DNA of 8,681 nucleotides from Deltaproteobacteria bacterium (lineage in GTDB: Bacteria; Desulfobacterota; Desulfobacteria; Desulfobacterales; UBA11574), in the NCBI GenBank assembly GCA_019313025.1, contig JAFDCA010000468.1, forward strand, positions 1-8,681, given 5' to 3'. The position numbers and the translations under genes are program-made. The first letter of the stretch is position 1. The number at the start of each line of letters is the position of its first letter. The notes below the pieces were generated by a model. It saw only the letters and a list, made by a program, of their open reading frames with translations. It made no database searches and was not told the origin of the DNA. This document shows, in pieces, positions 1 through 6,235 of the stretch.

Positions 1-59
1 ATATAACCAAACATGCCAATAACAAAGCTGATAATGGCGGCAACGTAGATGGGCTCCAT
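1..59 (-). CDS. N-terminus of a membrane protein, cut by the left edge
   Basis: Read on the minus strand from 59, the frame opens with ATG and gives M-E-P-I-Y-V-A-A-I-I-S-F-V-I-G-M-F-G-Y before leaving the window. This is a short polar start followed by a hydrophobic stretch of at least 14 residues, so an N-terminal membrane helix or uncleaved signal anchor is likely. A GGGGA ribosome-binding site lies about 7 nt upstream of the ATG (plus-strand positions 66-70), which is the main reason for calling a real start in so short a piece. The gene lies downstream of the exonuclease III gene on the same strand, with a 174-nt gap that shows no clear promoter or terminator. The family cannot be recognised from 19 residues. 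Confidence 0.55.
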   Translation of the reverse strand, partial: MEPIYVAAIISFVIGMFGY

Positions 60-233
60 TAGATTTCCCCAGTGTTTATAATAAAAACTTCCCGACCCCT
101 CCCCTTTCTTTTCCTTTTGGATTCAGAAGTCGGAGATGATTCTTACTGCACCACAAGAGAGGCATTTTTTTCTTCTTGAGAATATATGTTTCTTTTACAA
201 TTCATTTAAATCTCAATCTTCAATATGTTCGGT

Positions 234-1025
234 TCAAATTTCCAAAATCAGGCCAATGGGACAGTGGTCCGAGCCAAAAATATCATTGTCGATAAACGCT
301 TCTTTAATCCATCCCTTATGGATAATATCTTTGGTAACGAAAAAATAATCGATCCGCCACCCGATGTTGCGTTCCCTAGCCTTGAATCGATAGGTCCACC
401 ACGAATATTTTACGGTATCCGGATAGAAATATCTGAAGGTGTCCACATAGCCGTTTTCAATAATTCGATCGAGCCAATCCCTCTCGATCCGCAAAAAACC
501 GGATGTCTTTTCATTGGCTTCCGGGTTTTTCAAATCGATTTCATTATGGGCAGTGTTGTAATCTCCGGCGATGATAAGGCTTCGGCCCTGATTCTTAAGG
601 GCATCGGCGTAATCAAAAAAACTTTCATAAAAATCAAGCTTGTATTTCAGTCGTTCTTCACTCATTTGACCATTGGGAAAATACACGTTAAAAAAGATGA
701 AATCATCAAAATCCATTTCCATAATACGACCTTCACTGTCAAATTCCGGCATACCGATGCTGTACTTAATGCGATGGGGCGTTATCCGGGCATAGGTGCA
801 CACACCACTGTATCCCTTTTTTACAATTGCATGGGACCAGAATGCTCCATACCCTGAAACATTTTTCATTTCATCCGTAAGTTGTGCATCCTGTATCTTT
901 GTTTCCTGAATGGCAAATATATCGGCATCCATCAGTTTGAATGATTTGAAAAAATCCTTTTTGATGACAGCTCGAATGCCGTTAACATTCCAGGAAATCA
1001 TTTTTAGGTTCTTTTTTTCCGCCAT
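234..1025 (-). CDS. xth: Exodeoxyribonuclease III / AP endonuclease (Xth family)
   Basis: This 263-residue protein covers the whole endonuclease/exonuclease/phosphatase fold of the Xth family. It cuts the backbone 5' of abasic sites and removes 3' blocking groups in cytoplasmic base-excision repair. Visible landmarks are the metal and phosphate site residues N13 in I-S-W-N-V-N-G-I-R, E41 in I-Q-E-T-K, Y115 in N-V-Y-F-P-N-G, D155 and N157 in G-D-Y-N-T-A-H, D226 in W-R-I-D-Y-F, and the terminal D253-H254 in S-D-H-C-P. The G-D-Y-N-T-A-H-N-E-I-D-L-K-N-P block places it with the ExoA/APE1-like branch rather than with E. coli XthA. The start is supported by AGGGAG about 7 nt upstream. All expected catalytic residues are present and nothing is truncated. 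It is the last complete gene of the five-gene minus-strand run, 35 nt after the M20 peptidase. Confidence 0.95.
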   Translation of the reverse strand: MAEKKNLKMISWNVNGIRAVIKKDFFKSFKLMDADIFAIQETKIQDAQLTDEMKNVSGYGAFWSHAIVKKGYSGVCTYARITPHRIKYSIGMPEFDSEGRIMEMDFDDFIFFNVYFPNGQMSEERLKYKLDFYESFFDYADALKNQGRSLIIAGDYNTAHNEIDLKNPEANEKTSGFLRIERDWLDRIIENGYVDTFRYFYPDTVKYSWWTYRFKARERNIGWRIDYFFVTKDIIHKGWIKEAFIDNDIFGSDHCPIGLILEI

Positions 1026-1060
1026 ATCAAACTCCCTGCATCCCTATCGATTCGTTTTTA

Positions 1061-2146
1061 TCAGATCCTTTTAAGCGATTCACACCGTCTTATAAACGTA
1101 TCGAGAAGACCATAAAGTTCATAAACACTTTCTATGTTGACATGTTCGTTCGGTGTATGCTGGCTGCGGTTGCCATCAGCGCCCCAGACAATTCCTTTTA
1201 TCCCATACTGTGATAGAAAACGTGAATCATTGGCACCGTCTTCAAATCCGATGCGGGTCTTTTTCGAAATTTCCAGCAGTAATTGCAAGTGTTCTGATTC
1301 ACCGCCTGAAAAGAAAGGTTCCACGTCCTCCACAACAAAATCACTGTGCAATTCTTTTTTCATGGCGTCGAACATCCTTTCAAGATCGTCGAATTCCGTA
1401 TACCGAATATCTAAACACGTCTCGGCAAATTCCGGAACGCCATGAGGTCCGTTTTCCAGACGAATATGGTTATGAACAACTCCCCTGTGCGGGCTTTCGG
1501 GGGCAGATTTTACGAAATACGTTTCCCACGTATTCATGTCATCCATCAATTTTTCTGCAGCGTTTTCACCCTGCCACGGTTTTCTGTCTGAATTCACTTT
1601 AACTCGACACATAAGTTTAACCCTGACAACACCTTTTTCTTTCACGACAATTTTCTCGATATTGCCGCCGTCAAGCACAATACAAAAATCCGTTTGAATG
1701 TTAGCGAGGGTCTTTCTAGCACCATTGAAACCTCCGATTTCCTCGTCGCTGGTAATCAGAATACCCAAGGGTAATTCCTTTTGATCCCTACCCTGCTTTC
1801 GAAGCCGCTTTAGATTGTTTTTTAAAAGAACCACCGACAGTGCCACCGCATATTTGTCATCATAACATCCCCGTCCGTAGAGGTTTCCATCCTGTATAAA
1901 AGGTCTGAAGAGATTATCGGGAGCGTCCACGACGTCGATATGACTCATCAAAAGTATCGGGGCAATACCACGTTGAGGAAGAACCAGAATAGCGGGTTTA
2001 TTACCATAATCAAGACATCTGTATGTGATATCCCAAGTGTTTAAATATTGTTCAATAAATTCGATGCACCGGTGGATTTCATCTGGCCTTGAATGCATGG
2101 TTTTGAATTGAACCAGATCTTTCGTAAGATCGATAATCTCTATCAT
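1061..2146 (-). CDS. M20 family metallopeptidase (ArgE/DapE/CPG2-like)
   Basis: A 361-residue M20 amidohydrolase, predicted cytoplasmic because no signal peptide is seen. The two-metal site is complete: H69 and D71 in S-H-I-D-V-V, bridging D96 in G-R-G-C-Y-D-D-K, catalytic base E135 and metal ligand E136 in T-S-D-E-E-I-G-G, D159 in V-L-D-G-G, and H330 in S-Q-H-T-P-N-E. Residues about 175-290 form the lid/dimerisation domain. In that domain the usual His of the H-S-S-x-P-x-x-G-x-N-A motif seems to be S186 (S-D-R-K-P-W-Q-G-E-N-A), a departure from classic members. Substrate cannot be assigned; family members hydrolyse acetylated or succinylated amino acids, dipeptides or carboxy-terminal amino acids. 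The N-terminus aligns naturally with family starts although no strong Shine-Dalgarno is visible. It lies 91 nt after the cyclodeaminase gene, close enough for co-transcription. Confidence 0.92.
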   Translation of the reverse strand: MIEIIDLTKDLVQFKTMHSRPDEIHRCIEFIEQYLNTWDITYRCLDYGNKPAILVLPQRGIAPILLMSHIDVVDAPDNLFRPFIQDGNLYGRGCYDDKYAVALSVVLLKNNLKRLRKQGRDQKELPLGILITSDEEIGGFNGARKTLANIQTDFCIVLDGGNIEKIVVKEKGVVRVKLMCRVKVNSDRKPWQGENAAEKLMDDMNTWETYFVKSAPESPHRGVVHNHIRLENGPHGVPEFAETCLDIRYTEFDDLERMFDAMKKELHSDFVVEDVEPFFSGGESEHLQLLLEISKKTRIGFEDGANDSRFLSQYGIKGIVWGADGNRSQHTPNEHVNIESVYELYGLLDTFIRRCESLKRI

Positions 2147-2237
2147 GGCGATACTGTCCGTCTAAAGTTTCTAAATTGGATGGTGGTATTTGACTGGAAT
2201 TCAGCTCAAAACTTGAGGTTATTTCAGAAAGAGAGAA

Positions 2238-2840
2238 TCAAGTTTTGCTGATTCTAAGCAAAATCGAAGATTCTGCCAACTTTAGGGCCTCACAACACCG
2301 TTCGTAAGATCCTTCAATCTTTTTCTGATAATCATCCTTTAATGTCTGATCCGCTATAAGGGTTAAATTCGACCGAGAAATGTGATACGCGCCGCGTATA
2401 GCAGATACCAGAAGCTCACACACAACCTGCAGGTCCGAAAGAAGATGTCTTTTGCAATGCTTGGCCGTCTGCGATACGCAATTGAATGCCCGGCAGGCTT
2501 GTTTCATAATCCCCAGCGGACAGTCAATCGCGTGCCTAAGGGCTGATGCAATTTCTGTTTCGCTGTTGCCTTCGGCTATTACTTCTGCAAGGCGCATATA
2601 GCTTTTTCCGTCCTCATCACGCAGCCGGGTCAGGCTTTCATCCAGGGTGGACACCTGATCCATCAGGTCCCTCCATGAAAGAAGTTCGGAAACGTCTTGA
2701 CGGCGATTCATCTCGATACCGACAATTTTTTTTAAAAGCGACAGACCGACACAACCCGCATGCGCAGCGGCCGAACCGCCTCCCGGGACGGGTCTTGCCG
2801 GATTGGAAAGTGCTGTTACAAAGTCATTCTTCATTAACAC
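2238..2840 (-). CDS. fchA: Cyclodeaminase/cyclohydrolase family protein (FTCD C-terminal type, FchA-like)
   Basis: A 200-residue all-helical folate enzyme of the FTCD_C family. Members either hydrolyse 5,10-methenyl-THF to 10-formyl-THF (FchA of the Wood-Ljungdahl methyl branch and purinolytic clostridia) or deaminate 5-formimino-THF. The signature P-V-P-G-G-G-S-A-A-A-H-A-G spans residues 17-29, and the later S-D-L-Q-V ... R-G-A-Y ... N-L helix block with its downstream Asp is also typical. Length matches stand-alone family members; there is no fused formiminotransferase domain. The start is probably GTG at 2840, because AGGA sits 6 nt before it; an in-frame ATG two codons later (2834) would place the same site 12 nt away. 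No other folate gene is in view, so the choice between cyclohydrolase and cyclodeaminase is open and the symbol is tentative. Confidence 0.83.
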   Translation of the reverse strand: MLMKNDFVTALSNPARPVPGGGSAAAHAGCVGLSLLKKIVGIEMNRRQDVSELLSWRDLMDQVSTLDESLTRLRDEDGKSYMRLAEVIAEGNSETEIASALRHAIDCPLGIMKQACRAFNCVSQTAKHCKRHLLSDLQVVCELLVSAIRGAYHISRSNLTLIADQTLKDDYQKKIEGSYERCCEALKLAESSILLRISKT

Positions 2841-2890
2841 AAAAGTTCCTGACCCGGAATACCTGGTTTTTAATAACAGAGAAAAAAGAG

Positions 2891-3184
2891 TTACAGTGAA
2901 AGGTAAAGAAAAATATATTCACCATCATTAATATTGACGGCAATATCTGCCCCTCTGGATTCCGCAAATATCATCCACACCGGTTTATCCCAGGAACCGC
3001 ACTCGAGCTTCGGAAAATAGTCTCCTGTCTTCCCGCTGTACCATGACAGAAGCATTGGATCTTGAGCCAATTCCGCTGCCTTGTCTTTGGCAATCTCTTT
3101 TGCCTTAACATAGTCAAGATCTTTGTCATCGATCTGGACCTTGATGTGATTCCCCCAAAAATACTCTAAATCTTTTATCGTCAT
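2891..3184 (-). CDS. Small AF1514-family protein of unknown function
   Basis: A 97-residue soluble protein with no signal peptide or membrane segment. It resembles the AF1514 family, first structurally described from Archaeoglobus fulgidus and frequent in sulfate reducers; I base this on the D-P-M-L-L-S-W-Y block (residues about 42-49), the K-T-G-x-x-x-P-K-L-E-C stretch, the S-R-G-A-D-I tract and the C-terminal N-D-G-E-Y-I-F-L-Y. The N-terminal third is a charged helix rich in Lys and Asp. No catalytic motif is evident and only one Cys is present. Function is unknown. It sits 19 nt after the zinc-ribbon thioredoxin and 50 nt before the cyclodeaminase, so it is very likely co-transcribed with both. 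No good Shine-Dalgarno precedes the ATG, which may mean translation coupled to the upstream gene. The coding call is more secure than the family name, which is from memory. Confidence 0.75.
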   Translation of the reverse strand: MTIKDLEYFWGNHIKVQIDDKDLDYVKAKEIAKDKAAELAQDPMLLSWYSGKTGDYFPKLECGSWDKPVWMIFAESRGADIAVNINDGEYIFLYLSL

Positions 3185-3203
3185 TTCGTTGATATGGTTT
3201 TTT

Positions 3204-3791
3204 TTAGATGTATCGAGCCATTTTCATCATGATCTCATGTTTTTGCAAAGCCCCCGGCATGGTTTCTTGCAAACGGCCGTTATCAAATATTAAAATTTGA
3301 GGGACACTCAAGATATTGAATTTTGAAGAGATACCCGGACTCGAATCCACGTTTATTTTTCCGACTCTGACTTTTCCTCTGGCATCTTTTGCAAAATCAT
3401 CGATCACCGGCATTGCCGTACGGCATGTTGGACACCAGGGTGCCCAGGCAAAAAGGAGAACCGGTAAAGGTGAGCCAAGCACCAGTTGATCAAAATTTGT
3501 TTCCAATATCATCAAGGGGTGCGCTGTAAACAGCTCCTTTGTGTCCAGGACTGTGCCGCATTTTCCACATTTTGCTTCTGCATTTATCTTCCAAGAGGGA
3601 ATTCTGTTTCGGGTCCTGCATGTTGCGCACCGAAAAAAAAAGGATTCACCGCCGTTTCTTTCAGCTTGATCCATTTTCAGTTCGGCTTTGCATTTTCCAC
3701 ATTTTGGAACACCTGAAATATTTTTATAAACGATTCTGTTTTTTGTTCCGCAGTTCAAACAGCGGATGAGATGATGCGAATTCTTTTCCAT
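3204..3791 (-). CDS. Thioredoxin with two N-terminal zinc ribbons (TrxC-like)
   Basis: A 195-residue predicted cytoplasmic protein in three parts. Residues 11-34 and 55-78 are two zinc-ribbon units, each C-x2-C-x16-C-x2-C (C11/C14/C31/C34 and C55/C58/C75/C78), clearly related to each other (both carry a T-(K/R)-N-R-I segment and K-C-G-K-C). Residues about 90-195 are a thioredoxin fold with active site W-C-P-T-C (C120, C123) and the cis-proline P164 in S-V-P-Q. E. coli TrxC (thioredoxin 2) has one such ribbon and a C-G-P-C active site, so both the duplication and the Pro-Thr dipeptide are unusual. The family reduces protein disulfides, and zinc release can act as an oxidative switch. GGAG lies about 10 nt before the ATG. 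It is the first gene of the minus-strand run that continues to exonuclease III; no convincing promoter was found in the 188 nt upstream. Confidence 0.9.
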   Translation of the reverse strand: MEKNSHHLIRCLNCGTKNRIVYKNISGVPKCGKCKAELKMDQAERNGGESFFFRCATCRTRNRIPSWKINAEAKCGKCGTVLDTKELFTAHPLMILETNFDQLVLGSPLPVLLFAWAPWCPTCRTAMPVIDDFAKDARGKVRVGKINVDSSPGISSKFNILSVPQILIFDNGRLQETMPGALQKHEIMMKMARYI

Positions 3792-3902
3792 CGCCGTTTA
3801 TCTCCGATATTTTTATCTATAACATAATATCCAACTCAATAAAGTAAAGCCTTTGAGGAATTTGCTTTTTTTATCCTAAATATTTCATTAGCACACAATT
3901 TC

Positions 3903-3930
3903 TTGACAACGCGGCAAATCAGGATATGAT
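3903..3930 (+). promoter_or_regulatory. Strong sigma-70 type promoter
   Basis: The -35 hexamer TTGACA (3903-3908) is perfect, the spacer is 16 nt, and the -10 hexamer TATGAT (3925-3930) matches the consensus in five of six positions. The expected transcription start is near 3937, about 43 nt upstream of the ATG at 3980. Its position rules out the longer reading of the following gene that would start at 3926, inside the -10 element. Confidence 0.65.
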
Positions 3931-3979
3931 CATCCCAGATGAAATCACGGGTTTTATTATTTCGTTTAAAGGAAAAAAC

Positions 3980-4252
3980 ATGAAAAAACCAAATATTCCG
4001 GAAGAATACATACTGTTTCGAATTGCTTGGCAACATCGCAACAGTATTCAGCATCTTGAAAGAGAATATCTCGACCTTCGAATTCAGCTGCGGGATACCG
4101 AAGCGGATCTTCGGTTCGACCCCCAAAATACCGAACTGATGTCCCGGGCAGACTATCTGAAAACTCGGATAAAAGATCTCGAAACCAGGTATACCTGGAT
4201 TTCCACCGGAAGACCTGCGGAGATTCCATTTTGGGTGATGCCGGCGGGATAA
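3980..4252 (+). CDS. Small coiled-coil protein, unknown function
   Basis: A 90-residue protein that I do not recognise. It starts at ATG 3980, chosen because AAGGA lies 6 nt upstream and because the alternative start at 3926 overlaps the promoter. The sequence is highly charged. Residues about 8-45 form a long amphipathic helix with heptad-like Leu/Ile spacing (I-Q-H-L-E-R-E-Y-L-D-L-R-I-Q-L), a D-P-Q-N turn follows near 47-50, and a second helix runs to about 73, so an antiparallel helical hairpin is likely. The tail (residues 74-90) is Pro/Trp-rich and uncharged at its very end. No Cys, signal peptide or membrane segment is seen. It stands alone between two minus-strand genes with its own promoter, so it is a single-gene unit. 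A DNA-binding or structural role cannot be argued from sequence. Confidence 0.72.
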   Translation: MKKPNIPEEYILFRIAWQHRNSIQHLEREYLDLRIQLRDTEADLRFDPQNTELMSRADYLKTRIKDLETRYTWISTGRPAEIPFWVMPAG

Positions 4253-4280
4253 CCTATCTAGTGACTGAACGGAAAGTCAT

Positions 4281-4387
4281 GTTCATGCAACATACGAATA
4301 TCGAATGACAAAATGACCCAAACGAATACTTTGAATAGCCGATTTGTTAACATTTTCATTTTTGTCATTGTTTCGTATTTCATGTTT
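4281..4387. repeat. Imperfect inverted repeat in the 255-nt intergenic gap
   Basis: The left arm (4281-4316, containing ATACGAATATCGAATGACAA) and the right arm (4356-4387, containing TTTTTGTCATTGTTTCGTAT) are imperfect reverse complements; the core CATTTT(T)GTCATT matches apart from one extra T, and the flanking CGTAT and CATG segments match with small gaps. The gap between the stop at 4252 and the dehydratase stop at 4508 has no supportable gene and is clearly AT-rich. The arrangement suits a bidirectional terminator region or a degenerate intergenic palindromic element. Confidence 0.4.
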
Positions 4388-4402
4388 CGAATTTCGAAAT
4401 TT

Positions 4403-4428
4403 TGATCGAAAACGTTTGTTTTCGGTCA
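4403..4428 (+). repeat. Eleven-base-pair hairpin between convergent genes
   Basis: Positions 4403-4413 pair with 4418-4428 around the loop GTTT. In plus-strand RNA the stem is 11 continuous pairs including one U-G wobble; in minus-strand RNA that wobble becomes an A-C mismatch. No run of U follows on either strand, so it is not a classic intrinsic terminator, although its place between convergent genes makes a role in ending transcription possible. Confidence 0.45.
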
Positions 4429-4507
4429 AGCACTATCTATATTTCAGTCATCTGTATTTATCTGTTTTTTGAGCAACAAATGAATGAATAACTGATCATA
4501 CTCTCTT

Positions 4508-5959
4508 TTATTTGAGCTTTAAGGTTTCTTTAACCAATTGCTTTTCGTGTTCAAAGTCAACAACTCTCTGGAGCATGATTTTCTGGGCCATCACAGGCCC
4601 TGCTCCGTGCCAGGTGCCAACACCGTGGAGGCCTGCTGTCCAGTGCTGAAGGAGCTTGTGAACTTTCAGAATATTCTCCGTAGGTTCCTCCGAACCAAAG
4701 CTGTAAAATTCTTCCACATAATCTTTCACATCGGGATTCCTTAACTCTTTTAATGATGGAATGGTGACCAAAAGCCCTCCACCAATATCTCCTGCCAGAG
4801 CCATGGCCCGCCAAAACGCATTGCATATATTGAGCTTGGCGACATTACCCATTACCTCATCGGGCATATAAACCCCGGATCCGGGCGGATCTTCGGTTCC
4901 TTTTCGTGCGGCCGCCAAACCACATGCACGGCCGGTTTCCCTGAGTACCACCATTTCTGTTATTTGTTCGTTGATATGTTGAACATTGTCGAGCCCTTTG
5001 TATTCTTGAATGAGCTTGGAAGCTCCGATGATTTGATTCATGAATCCGACTTTACATGTTCCACCACAGGTCATACGGTGGGTTTTTGCAAATCGCGTAA
5101 CGATCTTTCCGGAATATTGGACTTCACCACAATGAAAAACTCGGTCCCATGGTACAAAAACATTATCAAAAATGACCATGGAAGTTTCTCGCTGGCCAAA
5201 TACGGGATTGCCCAACTCATATGGGTCATCAGCCATTTCCCTTTCCGCGGAATATGGAGAAAACTGACAGACAAATGTCATCCCTTTCGCGTCTGTGGGC
5301 GTCGCAAAAGCCACTGCATAGTCCTCCTCTCCTTTTCTGCGGGATGATTGGGGCATCACAACCAGTTCATGGCTTGCAAAAGCACCGCTGATGTTGATTT
5401 TGGCACCTCGAACGACGATGCCCTTATTGTTTTTTTCCACCACTTTCAGGGAAAGATAAGGATCCGCCCAATCCAGAGTTTTTTTGTCCCGCCTGCCCCT
5501 GGGTTCAGTCAAGGCGCCGGCAACGGAGAGGTCTTTTTCCTGAACCATTTTGAGAAACGCCATAAAACGGGGATGATACTCCGTACCCAGATCCTGATCC
5601 ATCTCCCAAGTCGTTGCCGCCAGGGCATGGAACGCATCATAGCCCACACAACGATAGATACAAGTTCCCAGCCTTTCCGCGGTAAATGTGCCTGCTTCGG
5701 CTTTTTTTACGAGATCTTCTACACTGGCACTCACATGGGTATAACGATTGACCATACCGTCAATCAGCGTTGAATGGCAGGACATGACATCCTTAAATTC
5801 CGGATCCAGAGCCCAGGCATAACTGGCCTTGTTGGATTCCACAACCGTTCGAGTGTTGGGGTTTTCAAGGACACTGTGTATTCGCTTTCCGTTCATGTAA
5901 ACTCTGGGTTTCATTTTCTTCAAACTCTCTTCAAACTGTTCGGGGTTCATTAATGCCAT
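4508..5959 (-). CDS. 4-Hydroxybutyryl-CoA dehydratase family protein (divergent; [4Fe-4S]/FAD)
   Basis: A 483-residue member of the 4-hydroxyphenylacetate 3-hydroxylase / 4-hydroxybutyryl-CoA dehydratase (AbfD) family. AbfD dehydrates 4-hydroxybutyryl-CoA to crotonyl-CoA by a ketyl-radical route and isomerises vinylacetyl-CoA. Cluster-ligand candidates are C100 and C104 in T-C-I-Y-R-C-V-G, H294 in T-H-R-M-T-C-G-G-T-C-K, and C302. Family blocks V-V-R-G-A-K, S-H-E, F-D-N-V-F-V-P and W-H-G-A-G are present, and E258 matches a catalytic Glu of the clostridial enzyme. From my recollection of that enzyme, Gln101, Tyr296 and Glu455 are replaced here by Tyr, Cys and probably Gly, and one Thr is inserted before the last Cys ligand, so the substrate may differ. 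The ATG at 5959 is preferred over one at 5992 because AAGGAG (5966-5971) stands 6 nt before it and the length then fits the family. It is monocistronic here, with no acyl-CoA partner gene in view. Confidence 0.9.
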   Translation of the reverse strand: MALMNPEQFEESLKKMKPRVYMNGKRIHSVLENPNTRTVVESNKASYAWALDPEFKDVMSCHSTLIDGMVNRYTHVSASVEDLVKKAEAGTFTAERLGTCIYRCVGYDAFHALAATTWEMDQDLGTEYHPRFMAFLKMVQEKDLSVAGALTEPRGRRDKKTLDWADPYLSLKVVEKNNKGIVVRGAKINISGAFASHELVVMPQSSRRKGEEDYAVAFATPTDAKGMTFVCQFSPYSAEREMADDPYELGNPVFGQRETSMVIFDNVFVPWDRVFHCGEVQYSGKIVTRFAKTHRMTCGGTCKVGFMNQIIGASKLIQEYKGLDNVQHINEQITEMVVLRETGRACGLAAARKGTEDPPGSGVYMPDEVMGNVAKLNICNAFWRAMALAGDIGGGLLVTIPSLKELRNPDVKDYVEEFYSFGSEEPTENILKVHKLLQHWTAGLHGVGTWHGAGPVMAQKIMLQRVVDFEHEKQLVKETLKLK

Positions 5960-6000
5960 GGGTTTCTCCTTTTTTAATGACTTAATTTTCACACCATATT

Positions 6001-6029
6001 TTTATATCAGGGAATCAAGAATAAACCAA
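6001..6029 (-). promoter_or_regulatory. Candidate promoter of the dehydratase gene
   Basis: On the minus strand, TTGGTT (6029-6024) is followed after exactly 17 nt by TATAAA (6006-6001), which matches the -10 consensus in five of six positions. The start of transcription would be near 5994, giving a leader of about 35 nt that contains the AAGGAG site. The -35 match is weak (three of six). Confidence 0.35.
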
Positions 6030-6176
6030 AACAAATTATCGATGGTTTCAAAAGCGTATTTTAAAACACACATTCGAATCTTTAAACAATCTTTACACTT
6101 TCTTTAATCAACCTTCACCAAAAATGCTTATGTTGTTTCCAGCGAAGAAACCGACCGCCATTAAATATTGGGTCTC

Positions 6177-6205
6177 TGGACGTTTGTCTAAACCAGTATT
6201 ATATT
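6177..6205 (+). promoter_or_regulatory. Candidate promoter of msrAB
   Basis: TGGACG (6177-6182, four of six matches to the -35 consensus), a 17-nt spacer and TATATT (6200-6205, five of six matches to the -10 consensus) precede msrAB. The predicted transcript start is near 6212, just ahead of the strong GGAGG ribosome-binding site at 6225-6229. Confidence 0.35.
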
Positions 6206-6235
6206 TGAATGAGTTTGAAGCAGTGGAGGTGAAAC

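Noticed and set aside
60..200. Minus-strand frame encoding C-L-S-C-G-A-V-R-I-I-S-D-F, then TGA (125-123), and continuing in frame into the membrane protein ATG at 59
   Set aside because: It resembles a short zinc-ribbon piece, and the in-frame TGA was considered as another Sec codon. There is no start codon between the upstream TAA and the C-x2-C, the residue at TGA is in a low-complexity K/G/S stretch, and a good ribosome-binding site serves the ATG at 59 instead.
225..857. Long plus-strand frame opposite exonuclease III
   Set aside because: It is the antisense shadow of a fully conserved exonuclease III gene, has no ribosome-binding site and no recognisable domain.
2147..2237. Five-base-pair hairpin CTCAA-GTT-TTGAG between the cyclodeaminase and M20 genes
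   Set aside because: Stem is too short and AT-rich and has no U-tract, so it is not a supportable terminator or attenuator.
3926..3979. N-terminal extension of the coiled-coil gene from an upstream ATG
   Set aside because: This ATG lies inside the -10 element of the promoter and lacks a ribosome-binding site, whereas ATG 3980 has AAGGA at ideal spacing.
3836..4229. Two minus-strand frames over the coiled-coil gene
   Set aside because: They overlap the promoter-driven plus-strand gene, contain no family motif and no ribosome-binding site; composition is that of antisense frames.
5960..5992. Eleven-residue extension of the dehydratase from the ATG at 5992
   Set aside because: The extension (M-K-I-K-S-L-K-K-E-K-P) covers the AAGGAG site, is not seen in family members as I know them, and the site fits the ATG at 5959 exactly.
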